The notes under the pieces were generated by a model. The model worked only from the letters and a program-made list of their open reading frames with translations, ran no database searches and was not told the origin of the DNA. The position numbers and the translations under genes are program-made. Of a stretch of 64,000 bases of DNA, positions 1 through 9,229 are shown piece by piece; the stretch's first letter is position 1; the number at the start of each line of letters is the position of its first letter. Location: assembly GCF_012641405.1 (NCBI RefSeq), contig NZ_JABAII010000020.1, positions 1 through 64,000 on the forward strand. The letters run 5' to 3'. The stretch is from Rhizobium sp. P40RR-XXII (GTDB lineage: Bacteria > Pseudomonadota > Alphaproteobacteria > Rhizobiales > Rhizobiaceae).

Positions 1-197
1 AGACCGTTCCCTCTATCGTTCAAGTCCATCTTCTTGACGTCGCCGAATTGGTGGAGCGCTTTCCGGAGCGCGGTCAGCGCCAGCTGCAATGGTTCTCGCC
101 CCACGAAGCGGCCGCCCATGTCCGCGACCCGGAGTTGAAGAGCCTGCTGCGCAGGGTGGATACGCTGCTCAAAGAAGACAAGAAAGGCAAAGGATGA
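1..197 (+). CDS. NUDIX hydrolase, C-terminal end (5' truncated by window)
   Basis: The first 197 bases read open in frame 3 to a TGA at 195-197 and encode about 64 residues. The stretch LLDVAELVERFPERGQ followed by QWFSPHEAA and a closing helix LKSLLRRVD resembles the C-terminal part of NUDIX hydrolases of the diphosphoinositol-polyphosphate/Ap6A type, where a W-F/L-x(2)-E-A segment closes the fold. The catalytic NUDIX box would lie upstream and is not seen, so substrate and activity cannot be judged. The lysine-rich tail is a normal end. No neighbour suggests an operon; the next gene starts 240 bp on. Confidence 0.55.
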   Translation, partial: TVPSIVQVHLLDVAELVERFPERGQRQLQWFSPHEAAAHVRDPELKSLLRRVDTLLKEDKKGKG

Positions 198-439
198 GCT
201 CTCCGGCTATAGTTGGTCCAGGTAGGAATTGCGATGACGAATCGTGAGGGTCAGGCGCTACGCCCAAATTTCACAATGAAAGTTGACATTAAGTGGAACA
301 TTTTTGGAGCCCCGGCGTACCTATCAAAAGGGCGCACGAGCTCTAAACCTCGCCAACCGGACGCCGAACCAAGGCAAATCTGATCCGGGCCAATGTCAAA
401 ACCACTGAGAACAGTCCTCAACTTCAAGGGAGGCGTGCT

Positions 440-643
440 GTGCCAAAAACTGCTAGAATTCCCCCCGTTGTTCCCCATGACGATCACATCGTCACGGCGA
501 AAGAAGCGCTCGAGGTTTCTTTTCTTAGGCTGGAGCAGGAAGTCGAGATCCGTCTTGTCGCTGCAGCTCTACGTGCGGGATGGTCGGCAGACGACGCTCT
601 CGACGCGATCGATCAACTGAAGGCTGAGGAAAACCGGCAATGA
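440..643 (+). CDS. small conserved-looking hypothetical protein (67 aa)
   Basis: The ORF opens with GTG at 440, seven bases after a strong Shine-Dalgarno AGGGAGG at 428-434, which decides the start. The product is an acidic, mostly helical protein with a central stretch KEALEVSFLRLEQEVEIRLVAA (shown here only in part: LRLEQEVEIRL) and a C-terminal helix rich in Asp, Ala and Glu. There is no signal peptide, membrane segment or recognised domain. It stands alone between the NUDIX tail and a LysR remnant. Good ribosome binding site and composition argue that it is translated; function unknown. Confidence 0.5.
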   Translation: MPKTARIPPVVPHDDHIVTAKEALEVSFLRLEQEVEIRLVAAALRAGWSADDALDAIDQLKAEENRQ

Positions 644-752
644 ACCCAATAATATGTTGAAACGCGGCTCACGTCCCGGACGTCCTCTCAATTCTTGATC
701 CGCCCAGATCGCCGTCAGGAAACTTCCATCCCCGCCAAGATGGCCGAATTCT

Positions 753-1195
753 TTGAAGAGGAAGGGCGATGGCGGGCAGTCGATTCCTCATCCCGGTTAT
801 GTCTCCAAGCTGAAGCGCTTTGAAGCAATCAATCTTCGACGCATCCGGCTGATTCCCGTCGTCGCGCCGAATTTTCTGCCTTTTCCAGTGGAGGAGGCGT
901 CGCTGGAGCGGATGCGGGACCTGGTTCAATGCATCATTCGAGATAGTGCGGTACAATGGCCCGCTACGTCATCGAAGGCGCCCGGACCTGCACCGTCGGT
1001 GATCAACTCATGAAAAAAGAAGTGATCCTGCGGGGACTTGGTTGGGGACCTATGCCGGATTTTCCTGTCGAGGCTGAGTTGCGCGACGGCCGTTTGAACT
1101 CCATGGCCAGCAGCTATTTCCATGGCGGCGTGATCGAGCCTGTCGCCGCGCGCCGAGCCGGACGCGCGCACGGAGCAGCGGCATCGGCGTTCTAG
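753..1195 (+). pseudogene. LysR-family regulator remnant (effector domain only)
   Basis: Two reading frames carry consecutive pieces of a LysR substrate-binding domain. Frame of 753 gives RIRLIPVVAPNFLPF and LERMRDLVQCIIRDSA, matching the PVaapdHPLA and LrrhvQivvrD blocks of the family. Near 950 the match jumps frame and continues as GDQLMKKEVILRGLGWGPMP and LRDGRLNSM to about 1195, the typical C-terminal GLGWGxMP block. The N-terminal helix-turn-helix is absent. A frameshift, missing DNA-binding domain and missing start make this a clear relic. It cannot bind DNA as a LysR protein. Confidence 0.75.
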
Positions 1196-1291
1196 CGTGT
1201 CCTGCAGGGGAGTGCCGATTCCAATCCCGAGCGCGAGCGCTGATGACGTCCTGATTGGGGTGGGGAACCGCAAATCTCAGCCCTTCGAACT

Positions 1292-2176
1292 TCAGCTATG
1301 AGCCGAAGCCCCGGTCTTCACGAGGCCCGAGATGTAAGCCCGCAAGCTGGTTGTTCCACGCATGGGGTCTTTGGGCATATCGAATCCGCCCAACGATACC
1401 TCGATCATTCGCGCGTAGGCATGGGCCGCTTGTTCTGAAAAACCCGCTTGCTTCAGGCTCGATTCCCACTCGCCCCGTTCAATCGTTCGGACAGTAACGG
1501 CATGCTCCAGCGTTTCGGCGAAAGCATCCGCGACGTCGTCGAACGAGTACGCTTCCGGTCCTTCAACATACCTGATCCCGACGTCGTCGAGCGAAGTGGT
1601 CAGCCGTCTTGCTGCGGCCACGCCGAGATCGGTCGGAGCCACCATCGGTATCTTCAAATGCGCCGGGAACATCGTGATGATAAAGCCCCGCTGAGCCTCG
1701 TCGAGCAGCATATCGAGGTTGGTGAAGTAATACGCGCCGCGGTTGACGGCCATCGGGATCGCAGCTGCGCCAACGCGTTTCTCGAAAGCCCATAGAACCG
1801 AGAGATCGCCGATCGCATCACCCGGCTGCGCGCCGTAGGTGGACTCCACCAGGATTTTTTCCAAGTTCGCTCCGGCGACTGCCTCGGCAATGCTCGTGGC
1901 CGTCCGGGTTTCTTCTGCATCTGTGTCGGTGGTAACGGGAGCCGGAGGGTTCAACAGGAATGCCCGTCGGCCACGACGGAGCGTAGCGCGAAGAGCCTCC
2001 ATATTACCGACGTCGACAACGGCGATGTCGGCGCCGGCGGATTTGAGGTCACTGGCCCTGGCTTCGTCCCGTACGACCGCGATGACCTGGTGCCCCTCTC
2101 GAAGAAGCCTTCGAGCGACGACCGATCCGATATGGCCGGACGCGCCAAGGACGACGAAAGCATCTCGTTTCGGCAT
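1292..2176 (-). CDS. NmrA/SDR-type NAD(P)-binding oxidoreductase
   Basis: The protein of 294 residues opens with a Rossmann nucleotide-binding strand-turn-helix VVLGASGHIGSVVARRLL, the atypical short-chain dehydrogenase/NmrA signature (GxxGxxG), followed by AVVRD at the end of beta-2, where specificity for NADP over NAD is set. Residues 60-140 contain a second strand and FLLNPPAP, typical of NmrA-like and quinone oxidoreductase (QOR2-like) enzymes. The ATG at 2176 is chosen over an upstream in-frame ATG because AAGGAG lies directly before it. It overlaps the stop of the VOC gene by one base (TAATG), so the two are translationally coupled. Substrate unknown. Confidence 0.8.
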   Translation of the reverse strand: MPKRDAFVVLGASGHIGSVVARRLLREGHQVIAVVRDEARASDLKSAGADIAVVDVGNMEALRATLRRGRRAFLLNPPAPVTTDTDAEETRTATSIAEAVAGANLEKILVESTYGAQPGDAIGDLSVLWAFEKRVGAAAIPMAVNRGAYYFTNLDMLLDEAQRGFIITMFPAHLKIPMVAPTDLGVAAARRLTTSLDDVGIRYVEGPEAYSFDDVADAFAETLEHAVTVRTIERGEWESSLKQAGFSEQAAHAYARMIEVSLGGFDMPKDPMRGTTSLRAYISGLVKTGASAHS

Positions 2177-2628
2177 TACAAAACTCCTTTCTTCCGCATT
2201 TCTTGCTTTGCGGTCTCGGTTTTGTCGGCAGTGACACCCATCGCCTTGAGCACGGCATTCGATTTGGTGAACTGGACTTCGCGGTATTCGACGATTTCGA
2301 AATGGTTTCCCCAAGGGTCGAGAAAGTTAAATGGGCGGCCTTTTAAGACTATCGCGCCGGCCGCGGTGGCAAGGTCCATAACGCTCGATCTGTCGTCTAC
2401 GACCAGACCGAGATGACGGTTCGCATCGCGCTCTTGCGTCCTGCCGCGGCTCAACGCGAGAGACTGGTCCCCCATGTCCACGAAAGCCATCTGCAGGACA
2501 CCGCTCTCATCACGGTGGCTCCCGCGGAGCTGGAAATCGAAGACCTCACCAAAGAATTCGAGCGCCGCGTCGACATCATCGACTTCGAGCGCGACGTGGT
2601 TCATACCGATGAGCTTGGGTTTGGTCAT
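2176..2628 (-). CDS. VOC-superfamily (glyoxalase/dioxygenase fold) protein
   Basis: The 150-residue product starts NHVALEVDDVDAALEFF, the beta-alpha-beta opening of a vicinal-oxygen-chelate module. The second module gives HLGLVVDD and ends DPWGNHFEIVEY, the DPxGNxxE motif whose Glu is a metal ligand in the family. His in NHVALEV and RHLGLVV are the likely partner ligands. The ATG at 2628 follows GGGAGATC; an ATG 33 bases upstream lacks a ribosome binding site. It is the first gene of a two-gene unit with the NAD(P)-binding oxidoreductase, which suggests joint action on a reactive carbonyl or aromatic compound (inference). Confidence 0.8.
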   Translation of the reverse strand: MTKPKLIGMNHVALEVDDVDAALEFFGEVFDFQLRGSHRDESGVLQMAFVDMGDQSLALSRGRTQERDANRHLGLVVDDRSSVMDLATAAGAIVLKGRPFNFLDPWGNHFEIVEYREVQFTKSNAVLKAMGVTADKTETAKQEMRKKGVL

Positions 2629-3515
2629 GCTGATCTCCCGCATTCTTGATATCTTGGGCATAAGGCTGAATGATCAACAGAGTTCGGAAAGGTCTTCCAA
2701 GTGCGGGAAGTGCCTGTTTCCGCATCTGAGGATGCAGCTCCCGGCTTTGATACCGTTTTCCAGCAAGCCGCTTTCGCGGAGCCGGAGAACCTCCAAGGAA
2801 CGTTCGATGCTTGTTTCTGAGACTGTCGCAAACCGTGTATAGAGATTAGAATTGCAGGATCATTTGCGATGTTTCAACGGGCGCGCTGAACTAACGTTTC
2901 GCCCCCGCGTTACCAGGTGATACCCATGGAGAGTTTTTATGACGTCGGAATTGCTGCCTGGCCGATTCAAGCGACAAATATTCCTTCTCGCGTCGTTTTC
3001 ATCTTTTTGTAGGTATGCAGGGCCTCTGATGGCTCGGACCAATATGAGGTACCACCCGTATGCGCTACCGATGTCAAGGCATTGGTTCAAACCATCCATC
3101 GCATCATCAATGGCATAGGTGTGGTCGCGCTGCTCCAATCGGTAACGGTCAGACCGCGGATTGATGGCAAGGCCATGGAGATTCCCTTTGCCGAAGGCGA
3201 GACGGTTGTTGCTGATGCTCGATGATCGGGAGCTAATGGGGAGCTTGGCGTTTCGACCTGACCGAACTTTGCGGCCTCTGTATCGTTATCTTCTAAAAAG
3301 GAGCCATTCCCTCAAAAACCGTAGCGCCTATGCCAACGGCTCACGGGTCGGCGAACCAACCTCATTTCATAGAAGCGGCTTCGCGAATAGTTCGCGTCTT
3401 AATCAGCCGGGGAGACGTATCAATCCGCCTACAGGCGAGTTTCTGGAACGGGAGCTTCCGGTCTGGCAGGATGAGCGTTTCGTCATCGCTTTTGACTTTT
3501 GCGCTACTTCACACG
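2629..3515. other. intergenic stretch without a convincing gene
   Basis: No ORF in this 887-bp stretch has both a ribosome binding site and a recognisable product. A 92-codon reading frame on the minus strand (2860-3138) would need a TTG start and lacks a Shine-Dalgarno. It holds the promoter of the VOC pair on its left side. The rest may be eroded sequence. Confidence 0.4.
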
Positions 3516-4697
3516 TCAACTGAAACCACCAGATGTCAGTCGCTGCTGGTCTTGGGGGAAAATCTCAACGTCGGCATCACAAACTCGATTTCGACCTGCT
3601 GCTTTCGCCAAGTACAAGGCCCGATCGGCCTCCCGGCATAGGCAGGACAGCTCATTGCGCTCATGCGAGGCTCTCGCAATGCCTATGCTGGCCGTGACGA
3701 CGATGTCTTTGGGAATGGAGGGATACTGAAGTTCAGAAACCGTTTTGCGGATTCTCTCCGCGTGAGCCATGGCATCTTCGGTTCCAGCCGGAAGAAAGAC
3801 AATAAACTCTTCGCCTCCTTGCCGCGCGAGGAGAGCAAATTGCGGGAGGATTGTCTGCACGGCTTGCCCCATTATCTGGAGAACCTCGTCGCCTGCGGCG
3901 TGTCCCCAGCGGTCGTTCAACTGTTTAAAATGGTCTATATCGAGATAAAGTATCGAGTCGCCGCGACGAAGCCGGCTGGGTACGGTCGAGTTGAAAAAGC
4001 GACGATTATAAAGACCCGTAAGAGCGTCACGATCGGCCAAGCGTCTAATCTTAAGATGTTGGCGTTCGCTGATGAAGATCACGATGGAGATGGCGAGTAC
4101 AAACTTGGACAGGATCATCAAGGAAAACCCGCTCGCTACATCAAGTAACAGAAACGTGTCGAACGCAAATTCCAGACCCATTATCAATGAAAGAACACTG
4201 GCGCACGCGAGTATCGCTGCGACCAATTTGCGAATTGGAAGGGGTTCGCGATAAGCGTCGCGCAACACAACGGCTGCAGTTGCAGCCATCGTTAGGCAGC
4301 CGAGAAAGGTGAACGTCGTTGCTCTATATGTGTTATTCAAGTGGAAGGCCGTGATCAGGCCAACAGCCAGCGTCGCCGCTGCGGGTATAACAACAAGCCA
4401 GGTCTTGATTTTTCGATCAGGATTGCTGATCACGACAAACGCCAGCCCTAGTAGGGAATACCCAAGGACAGCAAGGGCGATGTTCACCAGGCTGAGGGCG
4501 CCGTAAAGCGATGGGTAAATCTCAGCATGTCCCGCAAGCGTCGAGCCTCCGGCGAGGATAACAAAACTTGCGGCCAGAAGTCCAACCCCACGGCTCTCAG
4601 CCGACGTTAACCTTAAGTACCCGAGAGTTAAAGCACCCGCGATATAGGATGTCTTCTGCAGAAAGAGGACTGTTGGCATATCCAGTTCGTTCATCAT
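3516..4697 (-). CDS. membrane diguanylate cyclase (GGDEF)
   Basis: The N-terminal half holds about six or seven hydrophobic segments, forming a membrane sensor of unknown ligand. The C-terminal 170 residues are a GGDEF domain: DALTGLYNRRFF opens it, YLDIDHFKQLND holds the metal-binding Asp, and RQGGEEF is the active-site loop, so synthesis of cyclic di-GMP from two GTP is expected. The inhibitory I-site RxxD five residues before GGEEF is absent (PQFA is found there), so product feedback inhibition is probably lost. The start is uncertain: TTG at 4745, ATG at 4697, 4694 or 4679 are all in frame and none has a strong ribosome binding site. It is monocistronic. Confidence 0.88.
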   Translation of the reverse strand: MMNELDMPTVLFLQKTSYIAGALTLGYLRLTSAESRGVGLLAASFVILAGGSTLAGHAEIYPSLYGALSLVNIALAVLGYSLLGLAFVVISNPDRKIKTWLVVIPAAATLAVGLITAFHLNNTYRATTFTFLGCLTMAATAAVVLRDAYREPLPIRKLVAAILACASVLSLIMGLEFAFDTFLLLDVASGFSLMILSKFVLAISIVIFISERQHLKIRRLADRDALTGLYNRRFFNSTVPSRLRRGDSILYLDIDHFKQLNDRWGHAAGDEVLQIMGQAVQTILPQFALLARQGGEEFIVFLPAGTEDAMAHAERIRKTVSELQYPSIPKDIVVTASIGIARASHERNELSCLCREADRALYLAKAAGRNRVCDADVEIFPQDQQRLTSGGFS

Positions 4698-5305
4698 CAA
4701 GCACCAAAACAGGGTCGTATGTTGAGATTGCTCTAGCTCGTACAATTAAAGATTTTGCGAAGATCGATCGAGTGCGTTCAGTGGTTCTGCGGATTGGAGG
4801 CACGCGACTTAAGCGATTTGGCGAGTTCCGCAAGGAGCTGGCATGCTGGTAGCCGAGAGCCATTTCGCGAAGTAGGGGCTGGCCCGGCTCATAGCCGAGA
4901 ATGCGAAAGCCAAACAGTCCTGGACGATTGACGACCGCCGTTCAGGTCCCGTCAAGTCCGATGACCCACCGAATATTCACATGGCATGCTCGCAGCATCG
5001 ATGCGCATGCCTCATCCGTTTGTCTTATCCCGACGGGCTTTTTGCAGCAGTGATATGTCACAGTTCTCGGCTAACAAGAAACTTGTAAAACAGTCCTCAA
5101 GCCACTCCGACGGTGGCAGTGAATGAGAGGCATAAAATCAAGCTGCTCTGCCATGACATCGACACGTATTGGCAGAGCAGCGATTGTCTTTCGAACGGAA
5201 GCGCGACCGTCCGGGCAGCATTAGCAGGCGGACGTCGCTGTAGTTATCATCCTCATTGGAAAACCCTCAGCGGCTTCGCTTTAGCAGGTTCTTTCTTACT
5301 AGCAT
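4698..5305. other. intergenic stretch, nothing recognisable
   Basis: About 600 bp with only short overlapping frames in all six phases. It must contain the promoter of the diguanylate cyclase gene. I could not assign any remnant here. Confidence 0.35.
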
Positions 5306-5503
5306 TCAGTGGCCGTCTGCGTCCCCATCGGTATCTTCGCGCAACGCTAAGGCCGCAATGGCAGACGGAACGTTGGCTGCGGAGGATGAGCCGACCGTCG
5401 GAGCTGAGGTCCTGGCGGGATCGGAAACCGCAGGCGCGGGCGCAGGAAGCTTTGATGGAAGTGACGCAGTCGCGGTCGCATTAACGGAGGTTATGGAAGT
5501 CAT
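5306..5503 (-). CDS. possible small Ala/Ser/Pro-rich protein (65 aa)
   Basis: From an ATG at 5503, preceded by GAAGGGG eight bases upstream, a 65-residue protein rich in Ala, Ser, Thr and Pro is encoded. It starts MTSITSVNATA and ends with an acidic DTDGDADGH tail. No domain is recognised. The composition resembles unstructured small rhizobial proteins, but overlapping frames on the plus strand are equally open. Evidence rests on the ribosome binding site and the non-random composition only. Confidence 0.3.
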   Translation of the reverse strand: MTSITSVNATATASLPSKLPAPAPAVSDPARTSAPTVGSSSAANVPSAIAALALREDTDGDADGH

Positions 5504-5850
5504 TGAGAAGCCCCTTCTTCGGCGGAGCTTTCGCGTCATGCGTCAGCGCGGTCGAGTTTGTAGATGGTTCATCCATCCGAGAGTCGAATCGAATACCTGT
5601 CCATCGATCGCGGGCCGAAACTGGCATTCGATTCTTACAACAGACTTACAAGATGGTACCCAATCCAAATTTTCAAACAGAGCACAAAGACTTTTCGACC
5701 AATGACCCCTGACAATTAGGGGAATGGACGTGTGTTATAAGCAAAAGAGCCGAACTACGCACAAATTCTCAAGCCCGCCTTGACAGGACGTCGTCAGAGG
5801 CGCTTGGCAATGCCAATCGTGACTATCCCTCATCTGCCAAAGGACGTCGA

Positions 5851-6030
5851 ATGGAAGGCCCTCAAATGGAACGGCCCTTTATCGATCGTATCGGATGGCT
5901 GTGCTCTGCCATCCCTTGCGCCACCGACGGCATCATATCCACGGCGAGTTTGATGGCTGGGATCGCGTCGGCCGGAATAGCATCGAGCGCCATCCCCGTC
6001 GCTGGCCCTGTGACCATGGTCGCTGGTTGA
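5851..6030 (+). pseudogene. VIT-family (CCC1-like) Fe/Mn transporter, N-terminal fragment
   Basis: The frame from ATG 5851 encodes ERPFIDRIGWLCSAIPCATDG then IISTASLMAGIASAG (each shown in part), which aligns by eye with the first membrane helix of VIT/CCC1 transporters (xGANDGIVSTASLIVGVA). The reading ends with a TGA right after VAGPVTMVAG, where intact members continue AMSMAAGEYVS. The remaining four helices are missing. The transporter family moves Fe2+ or Mn2+. A second VIT relic lies at 12.6-13.4 kb in the same orientation and is interrupted at the same codon position. Confidence 0.7.
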
Positions 6031-6058
6031 TCCGGCTGTTGCGCAGACCTATGTCATT

Positions 6059-7033
6059 TCAGAATGGTTCATACGTTGATTGGCGCGCAGCTTGCTCAAT
6101 GAAGATGCCGCATCCTGCTGTCTTTTGTTGACTATGATATAGGAAAAGGACGGACAATCCGAATTTCCGAGCTAGTTCCAGCCCTCGTTGTTCGCCCAGA
6201 ACCATCATCGCGGTCGCCCAAGCGTCGGCGCTCATGCCGTCGCCGGCGATTACCGTCGCCGAGGCGGGTGGATTTTGGAGCGGCATGCCAAGCCGTGGAT
6301 CCATGGTATGGGACAGACGGTGTCCGCCAACCGCCACCCAATGGCGATAATCCCCCGATGTCGCGATGGCAGCTTCCGAAAGCTCGATGATGGAGCGCGG
6401 CGCTCGTTCGTGACGATCAGGTCGCTCGATGGCAATCGCCCAAGCTCTGCCATCTGGTTGGGTACCGAGCGCGAGCAGTTCTCCGTCGATCGCGAAAAGG
6501 CCGGCTTCCACACCGTGCAGGCGAGCTACGTCCACCAGCCGATCGACACCGTAGCCCTTGGCGATGCCGTTTAGGTCGAGATACATGGCGGCATGTTTGC
6601 GTGCTCTCCGATTGGCGATGTCGAGCTCCAGCGTGTGATAAGTCGGGCTGCGGCACTTGATGCGAGCGGCCTTTATCGCCGTTTCGTCTGCATCTGCCGT
6701 CGCGAAACCCCATGCGGTGACGGCGTCCCCCATGCCAATGTCGAAAGCTCCGTCCGAAGCTTCGCCGATTGAGAGCCCCGCTTGGAGCACGTTCATCAGT
6801 TGTTCGGGCAGGGATATCCATTCGCCAAGAGTGGCGCGGTTGAGGCGATTAAGATCGCTGTCGGGCTTCCACGTGGACATCTGCTGATCGACCTGCGCGA
6901 CCGCGTTTGCCATGGCGGCATCGACCTCCGCGGCTTTGAAGTCGAATGGCATGTGAAAAAGCGCAGACCAGCGAGTTCCCATGGTGGGCCCGTTCAGGGC
7001 ATGACGGGCGAGATTAGTAAACGTCTTCGGCAT
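6059..7033 (-). CDS. apbE: FAD:protein FMN transferase (ApbE family)
   Basis: The 324-residue protein has the ApbE layout: an N-terminal GPTMGTRWSALF strand, DQQMSTWKPDSDLNRLN (family MSxYxxxSElsrlN block), LDLNGIAKGYGVDR near residue 165 (the conserved LNGIaKGyavD nucleotide loop) and SADAWATAMMVLG near the C-terminus (the SADAlsTalfvmG block). ApbE proteins transfer FMN from FAD onto Ser/Thr of periplasmic acceptor domains. No signal peptide or lipobox is evident, so location is unclear. The start at 7033 overlaps the end of the flavoprotein gene by 20 bp, indicating coupling. The likely acceptor is the DUF2271 protein two genes upstream. Confidence 0.92.
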   Translation of the reverse strand: MPKTFTNLARHALNGPTMGTRWSALFHMPFDFKAAEVDAAMANAVAQVDQQMSTWKPDSDLNRLNRATLGEWISLPEQLMNVLQAGLSIGEASDGAFDIGMGDAVTAWGFATADADETAIKAARIKCRSPTYHTLELDIANRRARKHAAMYLDLNGIAKGYGVDRLVDVARLHGVEAGLFAIDGELLALGTQPDGRAWAIAIERPDRHERAPRSIIELSEAAIATSGDYRHWVAVGGHRLSHTMDPRLGMPLQNPPASATVIAGDGMSADAWATAMMVLGEQRGLELARKFGLSVLFLYHSQQKTAGCGIFIEQAARQSTYEPF

Positions 7034-9212
7034 AGCGGCCCTCCGCCTTGAGAATGGCGAGATCAACGCCGTGCGGCGTTAGGATATCTGAGAGCGCCGC
7101 GGCCACTCCCAATGCCATCTCGCGGCCGCCGCAGACCAGGATCTGACCTCCCGTCGCGACCAGCTTGCGGATCCTTGCACCGTCATTGCGCAGGACGTCC
7201 TGAACGTAGGTCGGGTTCACCGTGCGCGAAAAGGCAGCAACGACGTCCGCCAGGCGGCCTTCCGTCCTCCAGTTCGACAATTCCTCCGCGTAGAAGGCGT
7301 CGCTCGCCGGATGGCGCGTCCCGAAATAAAGATACATAGGTCGGCGCGCCCTGTTCGCGCGCGCAAAGCCCGCCAGCGGCCCGATGCCGGTGCCAGCACC
7401 GATGAGAATGACCGGCCTTCGACCGCGTGCGGGCCGGAAATCCGGATTAGGACGAACGAAAGCGCTTACTATCTGTCCGGGTTCAAGAGTCGAAAGTTGT
7501 CCGGAGCACAGGCCGCCCGGCTGTCTTCGGACGCAGATTTCGAGGAACCCGTCACTTGAGGCCGATGCGAGCGAATAGAAGCGCGGCACATTCGAACCTT
7601 CGGGGAGAATGCCGACCAGATCGCCGGCCTCGAACCTCGGCAGCGTGTTGCCTGTCAGACGCTGCCGAATGGATATTTTCGGCAGGGAAAAGCGCAGGAT
7701 GACAGTGGTTGCCTCGACGCTTGCACCGTAATCGCGGCGCGAGACGAGCGACAGCTCGCACGTCTTCGGTCTGGTCTCAAGGTGATTGAGTTCGACGTTC
7801 CGACCGAGTGTTTGGGCGAGGTTCCGGCCCCAGCGGGCAAAGTCCTGGATCGATTGGCGGTCCACGGTGTCGTAAGGCAACAACGTATTCCAACCCTTTT
7901 CTTCAGCCACGCGTGCGACGTCAGCCGCGAAGCCGCAGAAGGAGGGGAAGCTGCGGTCACCGAAGCCCAGAACCGCAAGCGAAAGATCCTGCCTGACGGG
8001 TGCGCGCCGAAGGCGTTCAAGAAAGCCGCGCGCCGAAGCCGGAGCTTCGCCATTGCCGAAGGTCGCGGTAAGCAAGATCAATCGACGCGCCCGCGCCCAT
8101 CGTTCGGGCTCGAATGACGACATCGGACCAACGTGAACACGCATACCCTGAACCGAGAGCGATTTGCTGAGCGTTTCGGCGAATTTCCAGGTGGTGCCAC
8201 CGTCGCTGCCGACGAGGACTATGGTATAAGCGTCGCGCGCGGAAACCGAACTTCCCCTTTTCCTGCCGCGGCCGGTGAGCCAGACGGTGAGACCGGTCCA
8301 GCTCAGGACGGGAATGGCGAGCGCGGAAACGCCAAGCAGCAGGCCCATCCACGCCATGCCTCGACCTGTATGCAGCATGACAACAAAGTCGGTCACGCGA
8401 TTGACCCAGTTTGAATCTTGCCAAGCGAGCAGTGCACCGGTGCCCTGATCGATAAAGCCTTCGCCGGCGTCCGTCTTAAGGGTAAATGTGTCGGTCGCAT
8501 TGTCCACGGCTGGAAAGCGAAGTGAGCGAAGTGTCTCGACCGAGGTCCGACGCAGAACGGGGATGGTGCCGACGGGAACACCTGTAGCCCCGCTCACCTC
8601 CGACGGAAAGGGCGGCGCGCCGGCGCCCTCCGGCAGGTAGCCGAAGGTCGCTGCGGTCATCCAGAGGGCGGTGAGAGACGACAGAAGGAGGCCGGGCAGC
8701 GCAAGCCGCGAAACGACTGCGTGCAGGCGTCTATCGCCGGTGCCCTTTGCAGGTTTGAGGATAAGGCGCCATCCACCCGCCCGGCGTGCCAGCAGCGATA
8801 GCCCCGACAAAGCCAGCGTCAGCAGCGCTGCCGCGCCACCGGCGGCAACGAGGCGACCGGTGTCGTTAAGAAACAAGGAGCGATGGAAATCGATAAGCCA
8901 CCGCTCGAAAGTCGTTGTGTTGGCGCTGCCAAGCGGTCTCCCGGTCATCGGATCGATGATGGATGAGACTGGCTGGTCGCCTTCGAGATAGTATGCCGTG
9001 ATCCGGCCGGTTGGTGCGCGCCTGATTTGCTCCACCGAAGGCTCTATAGCCTGTATGCGTGCGGCGAGTTCGGCCACGCTGATCTGCTGACTGGCCGGAA
9101 TCGTGAGCGTCTCAAGGGCGGGGAAGACCGAGAGTGCGGTGCCGCTTATCGCCATGACAGTGACAAGTGCTGCGGCGATCAGCCCGAACCAGCGGTGGAG
9201 CGACCGAATCAT
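7014..9212 (-). CDS. PepSY-TM / flavodoxin / FAD-NAD(P)H reductase fusion
   Basis: The 732-residue protein joins three parts. Residues 1-320 form a PepSY-associated membrane unit: a first helix (RSLHRWFGLIAAALVTVMAI) with its His, a periplasmic PepSY stretch, and further helices near 115-140, 165-190 and 285-310. Residues 330-470 are flavodoxin-like (VGSDGGTTWKFAETL, TATFGNGEAP). Residues 480-732 are a ferredoxin-NADP-reductase module with RFYSLASAS (FAD), GGLCSGQL, GAGTGIGPLAGF (NADPH) and a C-terminal aromatic Tyr. By analogy to CysJ-like reductases it would carry electrons from NADPH through FAD and FMN to the membrane and outward. It sits between DUF2271 and ApbE genes in one operon. Confidence 0.9.
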   Translation of the reverse strand: MIRSLHRWFGLIAAALVTVMAISGTALSVFPALETLTIPASQQISVAELAARIQAIEPSVEQIRRAPTGRITAYYLEGDQPVSSIIDPMTGRPLGSANTTTFERWLIDFHRSLFLNDTGRLVAAGGAAALLTLALSGLSLLARRAGGWRLILKPAKGTGDRRLHAVVSRLALPGLLLSSLTALWMTAATFGYLPEGAGAPPFPSEVSGATGVPVGTIPVLRRTSVETLRSLRFPAVDNATDTFTLKTDAGEGFIDQGTGALLAWQDSNWVNRVTDFVVMLHTGRGMAWMGLLLGVSALAIPVLSWTGLTVWLTGRGRKRGSSVSARDAYTIVLVGSDGGTTWKFAETLSKSLSVQGMRVHVGPMSSFEPERWARARRLILLTATFGNGEAPASARGFLERLRRAPVRQDLSLAVLGFGDRSFPSFCGFAADVARVAEEKGWNTLLPYDTVDRQSIQDFARWGRNLAQTLGRNVELNHLETRPKTCELSLVSRRDYGASVEATTVILRFSLPKISIRQRLTGNTLPRFEAGDLVGILPEGSNVPRFYSLASASSDGFLEICVRRQPGGLCSGQLSTLEPGQIVSAFVRPNPDFRPARGRRPVILIGAGTGIGPLAGFARANRARRPMYLYFGTRHPASDAFYAEELSNWRTEGRLADVVAAFSRTVNPTYVQDVLRNDGARIRKLVATGGQILVCGGREMALGVAAALSDILTPHGVDLAILKAEGRYAEDVY

Positions 9213-9229
9213 ATCAATTTCCTTGGTGA

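Noticed and set aside
2860..3138. 92-codon minus-strand frame
   Set aside because: Would need TTG start without Shine-Dalgarno; composition not clearly coding.
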